In this document: positions 40,101-53,040 of the stretch, one piece after another
How positions within the stretch are numbered: position 1 is the stretch's first letter
Layout of the letters: the number at the start of each line of letters is the position of its first letter
DNA from: Paragonimus heterotremus
Lineage: Eukaryota > Platyhelminthes > Trematoda > Plagiorchiida > Troglotrematidae
NCBI GenBank assembly: GCA_013368495.1
Contig: LUCH01000398.1
Span: 129,872 to 193,871 of the forward strand
Direction: 5' to 3'
DNA: 64,000 bases
Position numbers and translations under genes: made by a program
Notes under the pieces: model-generated
Told to the model about the DNA's origin: nothing
Database searches by the model: none
Seen by the model: only the letters and a program-made list of their open reading frames with translations

Positions 40101-43100
40101 CTATTAAAAGTATTGCATGTGATCGTTCAACTGACTCCTTTGAAAGCGGGTTGTCACTGCGGTTTTTTCACGGTTACTTTGTGTGTTACTAGATCTCGCC
40201 AGCGAAATGTGTTTGACCTACAGTAACGTTGGCTCACGTACAATTCCTATGATGGATATATCTTTATTATAGTTTGCTCATCCCAACCAATTTTTGACAG
40301 CAAAATCTTTCTTTCTGTTCTGTTGAGTGTTCACATTATGACAGATGCAGTGTGGTCAAGTTTCCTATTTACAGATGTAGACACTCATCGAAAATCTACA
40401 TTTCAGCCAACTGGGAACTGCAAAGCTATGATTGTTGCGAATTCGGAAGATCATTTAAAAACATAATTCAAGCGTGAATGGATTTGTTTAAACGAGAGTG
40501 CTCATTAGATAAAAAAATTATTCGCACGGAAGGTACGATTGCAAATAATTCCAGCAGATTCCCAAGTGATAGCCACTTCGTGATCAAGTACCGTCAGAAA
40601 CTGTTGCTGTTTTTGTAGGCAGACTTGCCAGAAATTAATCTAAAAACTGCTTTTCTTTCATCCTGAATGTGACCAAAAGGTTTAAAAACCCGGCTGTACG
40701 AGGTGGACCTTAAGTGAAGGAGGAAACTACACTATACTGCCAGATTCATTTTACCTGAACACTTCTGGAAGGCTGTCGTGCAGAAATGTAAGAAATCAAA
40801 AAGACATCATCTTCACAAATACCTTAAAATGACACCTCAGTAATGCGTTAGCACTCCACACAGCCGTTCTATCACATTATTCATTGAAGAGGCGTACAGT
40901 GGGATGGTCGCTGTTGTTGCAAAAACTGAGGTTACGCGCTCCAAAAATAAGGTACTGACTTTCCTGCTTTTTACTAATAACCGTGAAAAAGTTGATTACA
41001 TAAGTGGGTGCAGTTGGTTGTACACAGCGCTCTACCACAGTCAAGTCGATAAAACAAGCTGCCACCCTTTCATCGACAACCTGTTGCAGGTGCCTTCATT
41101 TCTCTCTCCTCGTTTAATTTAACTCTCTTTCATGTGACTTACCGTGATTGGGGGTTGATGAGTGAAACAGTCAGACATTGATCTCCACCTAATGACCTAG
41201 TTGTCAGACAAAGAAAATTGCGGAAATCACAGCAAATTTAACACCATGCCTCCAAATGTGTACCTTGTGCTGTAATGAGTCGGATTTCACTAGCTGGTCT
41301 TTCTCTAACAAAGTTATGTGACATATGATTATTATTTCCTCAACTGGGGGTGATTTTGGAACAAAATAACCAAGTGAAATTAAATTAATCTTAGCTCAAA
41401 AAACTCATCCACCTATGGGTTGTTAAGAGTGGAAAAACTGTACAACACAAACTTTCCGAATTGATATCTTCAGCCTTTTCGTATTAAACGCTAACTATCA
41501 CCAGATCACTTTGTACTGTAAACGAGTTCACCTGGTTTCCTTTTTACTACCTTCAGCCTGGTATCCTGGATAGCACCGAAATATTATTCATCTTTAACAT
41601 GCAGCTATAGTGATCAGCGGTAGCTTCAACAACTAAGCTCAGTAACTTTCTTTATCCATATCAAGTCGTATAAACATTCGGACAGTGTAGTATAGTACTC
41701 GCCGTCTGGTGCATGACTTACATGACTGAATACTGTTGTTTGGTGGCATGAGAAATATGTTTGAAAATGCTCCTTTTTCATAACTAATCTATACAGTATT
41801 TCAAAATAAGCTGTCATATAACTGCTTGATCAACTTTGTTTGACTGTTTGAGACTTGGGTTGCATTCAGCACAGGTCGTCGACCGCATAATTCTTCATCA
41901 GTACACAAATATTTTTCCACCGTCGTCATTAATGTATTCACTGGAAGGTCAGACATAGTGTTCGACACATGTTTCATTCGTTTGACTTTTCAGTGAGCAT
42001 ATCCATCTTCACCAATTTGGGTCAACACGATAACTTATGAGGCCGCATCCTCCGGGATTCCACATTCACTTTTCTGCCAGACATCCCATCATCTTGCCCT
42101 TTGCTTTCGTAAGAATGGTGCATTTGTCCACCTACACCGATGTATGTCGATTTCGTTTTTGTGTTCCGTGCTGATGCTCTCCGTTTCTTTTAATAAATGA
42201 GTGGAATGCGCTGTCTTAGAAACGTAGTGTTTAGTTATGTGCGCCAGCTGAAAACTTACGAACAAACGCTCTTATTCAAGTTTTAGATATTTGAAGTCAG
42301 CAGCGTAGGAAATTTGGACAAAACGGAGTAGAACTAGCAATAAGGTCTAAATTCAGGTTGATGGAAATGCAGGTCGGGTCTATTTAGTTCAGGAAGCAAT
42401 CATTTTTGTGACTGACGAAATGATGGACAATGTGAAAAGAACTGTTATATTGGACCTCGAAATAAAACAGACTCGATATCCCCGGCAGGTTGCAACTGAA
42501 ATGTTGCGCACATATTCCAGTTACAAATTAAATTCGACAGGTCTGACTATAATTGACGAAAGTGTTGACCACCCACAAGTCATAACCATTTCAAGTATAT
42601 CTCCCGGGACTCCTGTACCAACGGGAAATTCTCAAACAGAACTAAAATTAACCGACTTGGTCTTCATATCTAAATGAAAACGTTCACACTAAATAGGCAC
42701 GTCTGTGTTCCAACACGTGATGTAAATTGAAATCGCGACTAACACACTCGGTAAGGTCAGAAATCTGTGTATTCTTTGTGACTGCTGTCTCCACAGTGTT
42801 GAGTCTAGATTACATCAGGTCCGTTTGTAACTTTGACAAAATTGACACAACATCGGTTCCTTTGTGGTTACACTAGAAGATTTGAGTTCTTTTCAGGCAA
42901 AGTGAAACGACCGCTGTTTAGAACAGCCACAGGTTTATATTCTCTCAGGTGGCCGGTAGTTTTACCATTGTCAAGATTAGTTGTTAAATCTCTTCACAGT
43001 GGCACAATTGTAAAACAATTTTCTCATAAAATTCAACCTTACATTCGCAATAGTACACGATCATTCTCAGGGTATGATTAAAGTGTGGTCAAGTTATGTT

Positions 43101-44180
43101 CTGAATTAGTGAAGGATTTATGTTACTGATCAGTGAACTAACTGGGAAGAGTATTACCTGTGTGGAGACAAAATGTTACGATACATATTACGTTTGACTC
43201 GAAACTGTAATATCAATTAACGTCCGTGTAACTCTCTATTCTGCTGTCATATTTTAAAGACAATAATAAGCAGGTGGAGCTTTAATGGAAAAAGATTTCA
43301 CCTCCCGAAAATTTAATTTGCTAGCGTGTCTGCTGTAACAACGTTACGACCTTGTCGCTTGCACGTGGACAGAAAACCGCTGTTGTAACTTAAATATCAT
43401 GACATTGAACATATCTCTCATGTATATAACACCGTGTCCCGGAAGATATTTTCAGTTGTAACTATCGATGAGTTAATATATAATGGACGTTGTTTAGATC
43501 TGGGGTTTCATCTAACAGGCCATCAGAATGTCTGTCCACATTTTCAGTGATCGCAAGTTATTGTCTTCGTCTTTTTTAAACATACATTCTTAACGTCATG
43601 TTAGCAACTGTAATGTACATTTTAAACAACCCTGTTTCATGCTAACACCTTGGTACCTATTCTTCTCAGCTGATGTTTAAAACTAACAGCTCAAGTTGAT
43701 ACTTATTCGACTCATTGCTTCCATGATGAAAAGGAAATGGTTTGGTTTGCAAATATATCCCAAAATATTATTCCGAAGCTGAAAAACCAAGCGTACGTAG
43801 CAGTGACCAAAACATGAGCAGTTTTTCTCATATAAGCTTTCCGTCAAACTTGTTGTCTAGAAGAAATATGCAGATCCCCTGTGGCTTGCCTGAAAATCAC
43901 CAATATCATGTATACTTTGTCGGCAATGTTTATAACACTACAAACATTTAGTGAATATCAGGTAACTTTATTTGGTAGACGTCGACCTAGTTTCAGTTCA
44001 AACGGTAGAATGTATGTGGGTACAGTGAGTTGAAAGTCATAAGGATGCACCCATTTAGAGCACCACACATCACAATTTCTTCAACAAAATTGAGGAGGTC
44101 TAACCTTAGATGCATCGACCAGAGTGATTATGTTTATTCTGTTTTCACAATGGTAGGGCAAACTGCTCCGTTTTCACACA
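37141..44180. other. Gene-free region
   Basis: Nothing is recognised. Frames such as 42408-42677 (+, 89 codons) and 42833-43081 (+, 82 codons) show no domain and lie within chance length. No tandem repeat array, tRNA or strong inverted repeat was noticed by eye. Confidence 0.55.
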
Positions 44181-44252
44181 AGGTAGTGGTTGAGTATTGT
44201 GGTTAACACATTAATCTCACAAGCACGACGGTCACGGGTTAATCCCGGTCCG
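44181..44252 (+). repeat. tRNA-derived SINE head
   Basis: GTATTGTGGTTAACAC (44194-44209) looks like a tRNA D-loop/A-box region. About 30 bases on, GGGTTAATCCC (44236-44246) is a B box that has lost the central CG of GGTTCGAATCC. It sits in a T-arm-like hairpin (CGGG / CCCG) with a shortened loop. The sequence ACGACGGTCACGGGTT in between fits an anticodon arm and variable region. CpG loss in the B box is typical of an old, formerly methylated or mutated repeat. There is no good acceptor stem, so it is not a functional tRNA gene. The body of the SINE downstream (to about 44.36 kb) was not identified. Confidence 0.55.
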
Positions 44253-45090
44253 AATGCGATTGTGCTTTACTGATAAGTTGTAATAAGATTGAAACTTCAT
44301 TCTGGTGCTTCCTTTCGGAATGGACCAGCCGAACGGCCTATCTGAGCCTTGAGGCCACGATCAACTGTGTTTAATGATAATTCGAAATAATTTAAACCTC
44401 CGAACTTTCATTTATTGTTGTTGAAATTTTGGTTGTTTTATGCGATTTCTCTCCAGTGAACGAAGTTTTGATTTTGAAACATATATTCAGAAAAATAACT
44501 TCAGTTTAATCCGAACGTAATCGTTCTTCATCTCTTTGTGTATGAAATCTTTCCACAAAATATTCTCGGCAATATTAGCGAAGAGACATCAGAAATCCAT
44601 GAAATCATTCCCGAACCCAGTGACTGTTACATTTTCTTATAGTTTAAACAAACATTCACGATTCTTTATTCATTAGCTCTATTATGTACTAACATAAGTT
44701 CCATCATGTTTCATGTATGTTTTAATAGACGTCTAGAAAACGGAATGTGACCATCCGACTCCAGGTTGAAAGCTGGAAGGCTACGGGAGGTAAACAACCA
44801 GAATTACGTTATGGGTATAGGTTTAAGTTATTGTGTAAATGCGGTCAAACTGCACCAATCCCAGTATTAAAATCTGGCCGTATAAACGTCGATGTCCTAA
44901 TAGTAAAATGCTTTTGAATAACTGGCTAGGGTTGCTTCAGACATGAAAAGTTGAACAATAGGGACAGTCTCAGGAAGTATTTGATACACCTAAATATTGC
45001 CGGAAGTGTGTCCTCTGTTTGATTAAAAATAGTTTAGTTCAGTGTACATTATCCGTCGTCTTCTCCAAAAGAACGTTTGCGCCTAACTAA
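44253..45090. other. No recognisable feature; possible SINE body and LINE upstream remnant
   Basis: No reading frame of note. The first 100 bases may be the body of the SINE whose tRNA-like head precedes it. The stretch before 45091 would hold the rest of the LINE ORF if that copy were longer, but no reverse-transcriptase motif could be read in any frame. Confidence 0.4.
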
Positions 45091-45297
45091 AATAATCACT
45101 TCGGAAGTAATTCACTGAAGCTACAAAATCGGATGAACCGTCAGACTTGCACAGCACATAAGTTTAGTGATCAGAATTGTACAATCCGGAACAGTCTACT
45201 AGAGTCTGTCGTAACTTCATTATCAGTGGCTGAATTCAAGCACAGACTGGATGAACATATTCGGAAAACCAAACCAAATATTAAAAAAACGTATTGA
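45091..45297 (+). mobile_element. LINE (non-LTR retrotransposon) ORF 3' end, 68 codons
   Basis: The frame begins after a TAA (45088-45090) and ends at TGA (45295-45297). It reads NNHFGSNSLKLQNRMNRQ, TCTAHKFSDQNCTIRNSLLE, SVVTSLSVAEFKHRLDEHIR, KTKPNIKKTY. This follows the C-terminal pattern of CR1/Jockey-type LINE reverse transcriptases, which end in a block like hydrophobic-F-S-x-R-x-V-x-x-W-N-S-L-P-E-S-V-V-x-(S/A)-x-S-V-x-x-F-K-x-R-L-D. Key matches are F-S, N-S-L-x-E-S-V-V-T-S, S-V-A-E-F-K and R-L-D. The conserved Trp before N-S-L has become Arg and the Pro after L has become Leu, so it is mutated. As is usual for LINEs, only the 3' end is present. The clade is uncertain. Confidence 0.72.
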
Positions 45298-48200
45298 AAT
45301 CATTGGGATTAAGTGAAAATATCGTCGACTTCTCATTGCCAGCACTATCTAAATGCTTTCGGCTACTGATCGTAGTACGATCGTTGTACGTCTGACGAGT
45401 AATGACTGCATCTCTATTCCGCTCGTCATCCCCAGATTTTTCTTTTCCTTGTTCTTCTCTTACTGCCCCCCTAGAAGTGAGACAGTCTGCAGAATTTCCC
45501 TTTCTTTCTAAACTGTGATTTTCATTTTGCTTTCAGCACGACTCGAACAGCAGTAAGGAATGCAAACTTGAAAGATATAAGATTATCGTAATCTTCTTGA
45601 AGATAATTCTCAAACGTCGCTTTCACTTTTCACTATTCTCCTAATGAATCCAATAACACTTTGGTGTAATTGTCATTCTTCCTTCTTCAATACAACGTGA
45701 ATTTTTTCTATCGATGTACTGCAGACATGGAACCACTTAATTGACGGTGATCGTTTGGTACATTTTATTAAAAATTTCGAATATCTCACTAGGAGGCTAA
45801 TGCATAAATCCAAGAACACCTTATTTGTATACACACAAAGCATTCCCGTAACTGGGTTTGGAGAAGTGACTCAAAAATCCTACTGTTTATGTTATTCTGT
45901 GTTTTTCTTACACAGTTACTTACGCACAAATTCATATCAAGATCTTGTAACTATCGGGTTACGATTTACATTGTCTGATGATACATTATAAGAACTATTG
46001 TTCTAGTGGCCAGTACTTTTAATAAACCTGGAAGTAAAATCCATTGAATACCACCAGGTTAGTCAGAGAAGTGAACGGTTTGTAAATCGGTCATTTGTTT
46101 GAGTAATTCAATTCACTTATGAAAACTAGACTTATCGTTTTATACTCAGTTACACAGAAAACGAAATTTCACGAAGTTTAAACAGACGATAAATGTTGTA
46201 TGACTTCGAAGACATTTTCGTAGATAATATCGCTTGCTGGTTTGTGTGATTCCAAAACAAAACGATTTGCGCAAAATGGTTAATCACTTAGTTTACATGC
46301 TATTTCTATTATTCAGCCTTATGTAACGGTGCTTTTGTTGACAACCAAGTATAACTGCGTGGGAGCGTCTTTATAAGAGCTTCAAGTATAGATTGCAACT
46401 ACAGTTCAGAGCACAAACACAGGTGGATGGTTTAGGATGATTTCGTAGAGTTTGCTAACAGTTCAGATACTGAGTCCTTATGGGAGAGTTTATATGTTGT
46501 GTTGTTTGGTGCAATCTTATATTACGACCAATCATCTTCACCATGATCAGTTTACTTTCGTGAGTCAGTACGAAATAACCATTATAAATGACATTAACAT
46601 CGACAAACTATCTCACTGATAACAGTCAGATCCAACTGCTATGAGGTATTAACGATTAAGCGAGCACCTTTACTTGGGAGAACTTATGGTTATAGGTGCA
46701 ATTGTGACACAGTGTATATGTAGGGACTGCCTTATTTTGACAGGACAATGTTGGTGGATTCAGAATGTATCACATAAACATCGAGACATTCGAGTTTTTC
46801 TGGACGAGCTACTAGGTCTGTTGCCAGCACTTGTTTCTCCAATACTGAGACCTACAATTTCATCCTTGACAGAATGTTTAGTCTGTTTTGTGTCACGGAA
46901 TAGGTCAGCTACTGACGAACGGTCCTCTGACTTCCGAGAGGATGCCCCTTAAATACTTCCGGGTGATATACAATGTTAGAGGTAATGTTCAATCGGAAAT
47001 TAGTCATGTTGACGATCAACAGAATATGTAGCTTTCGGTCGCGGGTTAGGTGCACTTTCTGGCACTGAGGTTACTATGGGGAATATCATTGAGTGTGTAC
47101 CGAAAAAAGGTACTCGTATGCCAAACATAAGAAGCATGTTCAATAAATTAAAAGCGACAGAATGGTGATGAACGATTTAAGTTCGTATTTTATACCCAGA
47201 TGGACATAATTTTAAAACTTCATCAAAGTTTAAGCATTATTTTCAAAAAACGAGAAGTGAATGAATAAAGTATCGTTACTCGCGGACCGAACCTGTAAGC
47301 TGCGGTCACTGCTGCGAGAAAGTACGTTAAATTGGTAAACCTGTTAACCAACATTGGCGCCAAACAAGAGTCACTCGATTACTGAATACATATTCTTGAT
47401 GACAACAATGGGAAATCGGATCATTATTGTTCTCCTTTTAACCGCAGGTCTGAAAGACGAATTGTTCTCTTAGAGTCATTCTACGTAAATTCTATCTATT
47501 ATGCAAAGATGTATTGAACAGAAGAACACATTTCAGGATGGCTTGGGTTTAACCTGACGGCATTTATCAACAGCGTTTTACATGGATTAAGTATCATAAC
47601 CACATCCCACTACATTGATAAAAACGTTAACTGAAACGGTGATTCTTGTTTCAGCACCCCAAAACAGTTAGGTTGCACATAAAGGGTTTCCAAACAAGAG
47701 AATGAGTCAGTCCATAAGCATCTTGTGGCGACCTACATGGCAAACAAGCGGCTGCCCCAAACATCTTTGCACACACTTGATCGGCCAAGATCACTTGATC
47801 TATCTATCCCAACTAAATGGGAATCAACTACTAAACCGGAAAAGAACTACAACTTACCCTACTGAGATAAACGTTTAGCCAGCTGTGACCACTTTTAGTT
47901 CTTACACACCATTTTTAGTCAGAAATCACAGTAAAAATTTGTTGTCATTCAAGCCAGCCTCGGTGATTAAAATGAGCAACGTAAAGCAAGTGAACACATG
48001 TAGTTCCGTGACATTATGTTTGAATAGCATAGGCCGCGTATGACCCAGTGAAACGTCCCTATACAACAAGAAAACAGCTATCAATATGATCTAAGGCTTA
48101 ATAAGTTCTTTGGGATTTATCCCATGACGGCAGCTACGGACTGAAAGAACAACGTTGATTGCGTCCTGTTGACAGCTAGGCCAAAGGTTGTGGAAGAATT

Positions 48201-51200
48201 ACCGCCTGTATATTCCGCATCTTCCCCGTCACTTCTGGCTTCGGGCCGGACCACTGGATACATAAGCACGAGTCCGGAAAGTGAATCACAAGAAAGCAAG
48301 ATAATATTTGACAGACTTTAACTGTTGACTTACTTCGATGGAAGGATGCTGAGCCTAAGTGAGGACCTTTAATAATGGTCGGTTTCAATGACATTAAATG
48401 TAGCTGGGATTTGTCCGCTGGTTCTTCATAATGTAAGTACTCAAATGTGGCCAGTTACACGCTCGCAAAGAGAATACTCCACAGGAACTTCCTTTCAGAG
48501 TTTATGCATTTAGTCGTGCATAATTACCTTGCTTTATGCAAAAGCTTTTTAATAAACCATGGCTCTTAGACCGTAGGCGCTAATTTAGTCAGTTATGAAT
48601 ACTTCGACCTTGTGTCTTTCGATACGCGACACAACTCATCCGAACAAGGTTGATCAACACGACCAAGAACCGTCGCTGAGTCTTAACAAACCGGTAAAAG
48701 TTATTTTGTGAGGTTCAAGGGTGAGACGTGAACAGCCTGAAAATTATAACGATCGAGAGACACCTCCCAACGGTTCCAAATAATTCTGAATTGAGTCGAA
48801 ATAATGGGATAGAATCAGCATTGTGAGCTCGTTCTGTCACCATTTGGTATTTCACCAGTTATTGAAATTAGCCGCAAGATTGTAGGATATCCGCACCAAA
48901 TTTAGTACGAATGAAGTCAAACAATTAGAGCCTCTTGTTTAACATGTTATTGATAAATCGAGTATTACAACTTGCTCGTAAAGATGTTATTCTCAATCCA
49001 TTTATCAATAACCTCAAGGTTAATCGTACTTTTGGGCGTAATACTGCAATCTATGTTTTTCGAATCCAAAATGTTGACTGAACGGATGGAGAGTTTATTT
49101 TAATTGCACTTGTAACGGAAGTAATATTACATCGATCATCATGCAAAATGCAGAACTATTGTGAAGTAGGTGTAACTCAGCAGTACCAGCTTTTTCAGCT
49201 GCAATAGCCAAGTCACTAATCGTTTTGTATGTGTGGCCATAAGTGTTGGCTCTCATGCGTCTGATAGACAGTTTGATGTTATGTTTTAAACTGATCATGT
49301 ACTATAACAAGCCAAAGTTAAGAAAACATTCTGAAAATGTACTATCGGCTGGGATATTACCAACTGAAACTAGACGAAGTGGAACAAGTCGTAAATGGAC
49401 TATAACCCCATGGTATAATAACGCTTGGTTTCCGGCTGTTAGATTTTTTATATCATAATGGCCAACTAAATCTGATTTGATCACCTGAGTTACTATGAGA
49501 CTATTTCCAAACTATACTTGATTAACAATCCTCAATTGTTGATTCATAGATTAGACAGTTATACCAAGACCGTCAGCTATCAGAACCCAACAGATGTTTC
49601 AACATATGGAATCTACCTTAAACAGATTTCTGTCGGTATACAAAAACCTTGTTCCACAAAGTCCAAAAATTTCGTTCACATATACAGGACCATACGGTAA
49701 TGCAAAATGGTCCAACCAGTTAGCGAAATGACATTCTAAAATTCGTCAAAATTAGCTGTAAGGGACACTAATCCAATATCAAGGTTACATAGGGAACTGT
49801 GTATAGAAAGACGGCAGACAAAGGAAGTCAGATGTTGGATTTTCGAAGAGTTTATTGATGTGTACTGACCACGTTCCTCTAGAAGCTAGTATAATAGGAA
49901 GAAATTACACTGCTAGACATCTTATGGCTGATTGAACCTCCGTTTCGAATAAACTAATATTTATGGAGTACACTTAATCTGGATTGATCCTCAGCAGGGT
50001 CGAAGATACTAGACAGATATTTTCAGGAAGTCAATTTCAAATTGTTGGATGGCGATGGACGTACGGTGCTATATCCAGGTACAGTGTTTTTTGGCAACCG
50101 AATTTGTAAAACTTTGAAGAAAATCGTAAGCGTGCTAATGATTATGTTATTTTGGAAGTATATGAAGGGATTTTCAGTTTCTGAGAAGAGAGAATGAAAG
50201 TGATAAGAAAAACCTGAAGGACAACATGGTTGTTTAAATTAACAGTGGCATGAAAATGAGTTCAAAAATAAATGTCATTCCATTACTAGAACACTCTATG
50301 ACGAAGGTGCTTTTAAGCGAATAAGGTTATTTGACTGAGGAATATCAAAGAGGGCCGTTCGATCGAGGACGCCGAATCACCGTACGTGAACGCTCAGCCG
50401 CGTGCGCTTGTAACTGATGCTCTGATTGCCCGATCACTTCGAGAGGAGATACAGTAACTGTCCTGTTGACTCCAGTCGATAATTGCACGATTACGAAGTT
50501 CGAGATAGTTTGAAGTCTGCAGTCTCATTAAAGCTGTCAAGCGATCGGACAGACTGATCATTACTCATAAGCGAAATTGGCTGGGCTTTAAGCTATATGA
50601 ATTTGATCGTGCTCAATGTAAGGTAAGTGGAACAGTGATCAACATGGTTGCGTTATGAAAGCTTCGCGGGAGTTCTAGTGTTGGTCGTAACAAGGATGTG
50701 CACTACTGGTGAGATCTAACAGGAGCGAAACCCGAATCTCGCTCTTTCGTTCGATAAAGACTGGGTGCATGGTTTATCTCAATGCTAAGTCTAGGACCGA
50801 ATGTGAACGATGCTCAGCTGGAAATCAAGATACTGCTCCAAACAGCTCCATCCCATTTATCCCCAAAAAACAACACGACAGTTGAAAACCAGATTCAAAT
50901 AATATCACGGATCTTCTCTCGAGCTACTTCAGGGGAAATTTATTGGTCTGTTCCAATTAAAGTTTTCTCAACTGCCTGTCATACGTAGGACTTAAGTAAC
51001 ATAATTGATTGGGCGTATGTCACGATGGTGAGCCACCTTGGAATAATGTAGGCCATAAATATTGTAGTTATATATTATAGTGAAGATCTCACAGGTACGG
51101 GACGAAAAATCCTGGGCATACCCAATTTGATTTACTTCATGGTTGAATGAGTCTCTTACACATTTTGAGCCATATTTTCTTGCCTCTTCATGACTTATTT

Positions 51201-51267
51201 TTTTCACTTTCGGGAAAATAATGTAGGGTAAAACCAGTTCATTCAAGTGGTTTTACCTTCCAACACC
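45298..51267. other. Gene-free region
   Basis: No gene is recognised. A GC-richer block at 50.34-50.76 kb with broken frames on both strands may be a decayed repeat, but nothing in it could be named. Frames of 92 codons or fewer (for example 46674-46952, +) show no domain. Overlapping minus-strand frames at 48117-48394 are out of frame with one another and look like chance. Confidence 0.5.
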
Positions 51268-51360
51268 TTATTCAAAAGGGGGTAGTGAATCCAACGTTGA
51301 CTCTAGCTTGTTGCCTTCAATGTAGACGTTTGGCTTGATGGTTTTAAGGTAATCTCCGAA
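51268..51360 (-). mobile_element. Possible non-LTR reverse-transcriptase scrap
   Basis: On the minus strand, a frame between TGA (51361-51363) and TAA (51268-51270) reads FGDYLKTIKPNVYIEGNKLE then STLDSLPPFE. It resembles the stretch after the RT palm in RTE/Jockey-like LINEs: F-G-L-x-I-x-x-x-K-T, then a short strand, then x-I-x-I-(D/E)-G-x-x-L-E-x-V-D-S-F-x-Y-L-G. Only about 30 codons are readable, the FxYLG block is not intact, and no RT motif could be read on the upstream side (51.4-52.4 kb). This could be coincidence. Confidence 0.3.
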
Positions 51361-51363
51361 TCA

Positions 51364-53040
51364 CCTGTTGACTACCTCCAAATTTTTACATATAATATTG
51401 CATCACCAGATCTACAGAGAGGTGTGTGTTAGTAGCAAACCTTTACTGTAACAACAACGGTTGATTGCTCACAACTTATCCTCACGTATGAGTGGCTTAA
51501 TGAATTTTATAGCCAGACTGAATAATCCATTCAAACTGTGTGACCCAGATTATGTAAAATACAGGGCATATTCTGCTCTCAGGTGAACACTGTCTACATC
51601 TGAGGCTTGATTTCACAAACAGGTAGGCTTGCTTGCCACCCGGCATCAAATGAAAGACCCACTTCTTTCTGGCTAGTTAATCACTGTGGTGAACGGTCTT
51701 GTGCAAAGTGGGGTTGAAAGCTATTAATATTTGTTTAAAATCGTGTTATTAAGGTACTTTGGCACAAGCATCAAGTTACACAGGATAAAATTATCGTATA
51801 TAAATGTTACAGTTGAGCATTTTGTGTAAAACTCAAGAGTCTCAAACTTACAATGCTGACAAACCGTATCAGAAACACAACTTTGTTCTAGTACTTTCAC
51901 GGATAAAATATCAAGGCAACTTGTTCACTGAATCTCAGAACCGTGGTCAAAGTGTGACGGCATCCAATTATTCACCATCATAGTTGTACTTTTTGGTCAC
52001 TTGGTTTTTCTGATGTGGAATTCGCTTTGCGGCAGATTCTGGCGTTGACTACCATGCAGGTGTCTGATAGCATGTTTGCTGTCTGTGAACACAGAGTTTT
52101 AGATTTTGCACACTTCAGGGGTCGGATCTTTCTGCCGTGCAGGTAGACTATTTCCATATGGCCTGAACACCTTCAAGATATGAACCTTTCTGGACTATCA
52201 TTTTTTCTGGATTTTCGTTAACTGGAGAGTGATTGTGTCATCCACTTCATTTTTCTTGAATATTTACCCTAGGAACCATTCTGTCAAGCAACGTCGTACT
52301 TTCTCTCACGCTTAAGTATGCTTCACAAGGTTTTGCTTTCAGCCACAAAAGTCATTCTCAAAATGGTCAGTGAACTCATACTCCCCAGCCGTTATTATTT
52401 TTCTCCCTCTGGACCAGCGCCCTGGTAGTTCTGTTTGTGGTATTCAAGTACTGCTTGAATGCCGTGACATATCTACTGATGTGATCTTCTCAGTTTGACC
52501 GCTCAACTCAAGCATATCGGTTGATTAGTTCATCCCAATAATCTAGGGTCTTCCTCATTCCCGTGCTCCGGACACTGCTCACATTTTGATACAGTTAGCA
52601 ACAACTCTTAGTTTACAGTTCAGCGCTTTAACCTATATAGGTCCTGATGCAATGCATCATCTGTCGGCCTACCAGTGTTTTTGAAAGTCACCAGCGTGTT
52701 TATTTATTATGGTCTTATGTTCTGAAACCACCAGAAAACACCCAGCGTGTGAAATGTATAACAGTAGTTGAAGATTACTGATGTAAGACACGGAAATCTG
52801 AGAAGGAGACGAATCTTTTAAAACCTCGCTGATTTTCTAACCTAATAACTTTCTTGTTCTCTCATTATTAACAGAAAATCACTTTCAAATCCAAACCTTC
52901 TACAACCCCGGAAAGTAAACCTATAGGTAACGTCAGTGATTAGAACTACCGTAACAGTAGCCTGCGACGAAAAGAAAAGAACGTGTATCAGGTGTCTACA
53001 TGATACACAACACCATTTCCCGGTACTTTGCACTTTTTAG
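51364..53040. other. Gene-free region
   Basis: Nothing is recognised with confidence. A 66-codon minus-strand frame near 51.98-52.18 kb, containing VYLHGRKIRPLKCAKSKTLC, is open but unrecognised and of chance length. A short inverted repeat (7 bp arms, one-base spacer) sits at TGATGCAATGCATCA near 52.65 kb. Confidence 0.45.

Noticed and set aside
45971..45995. CTGATGATACATTATAAG as a third hammerhead core
   Set aside because: No GAAA box follows at usable distance and no stem I can be drawn. Other CTGATGA occurrences in the window fail in the same way.
48117..48394. Two overlapping minus-strand frames of 60 and 72 codons
   Set aside because: They overlap in different frames, neither has a domain, and both are of chance length.
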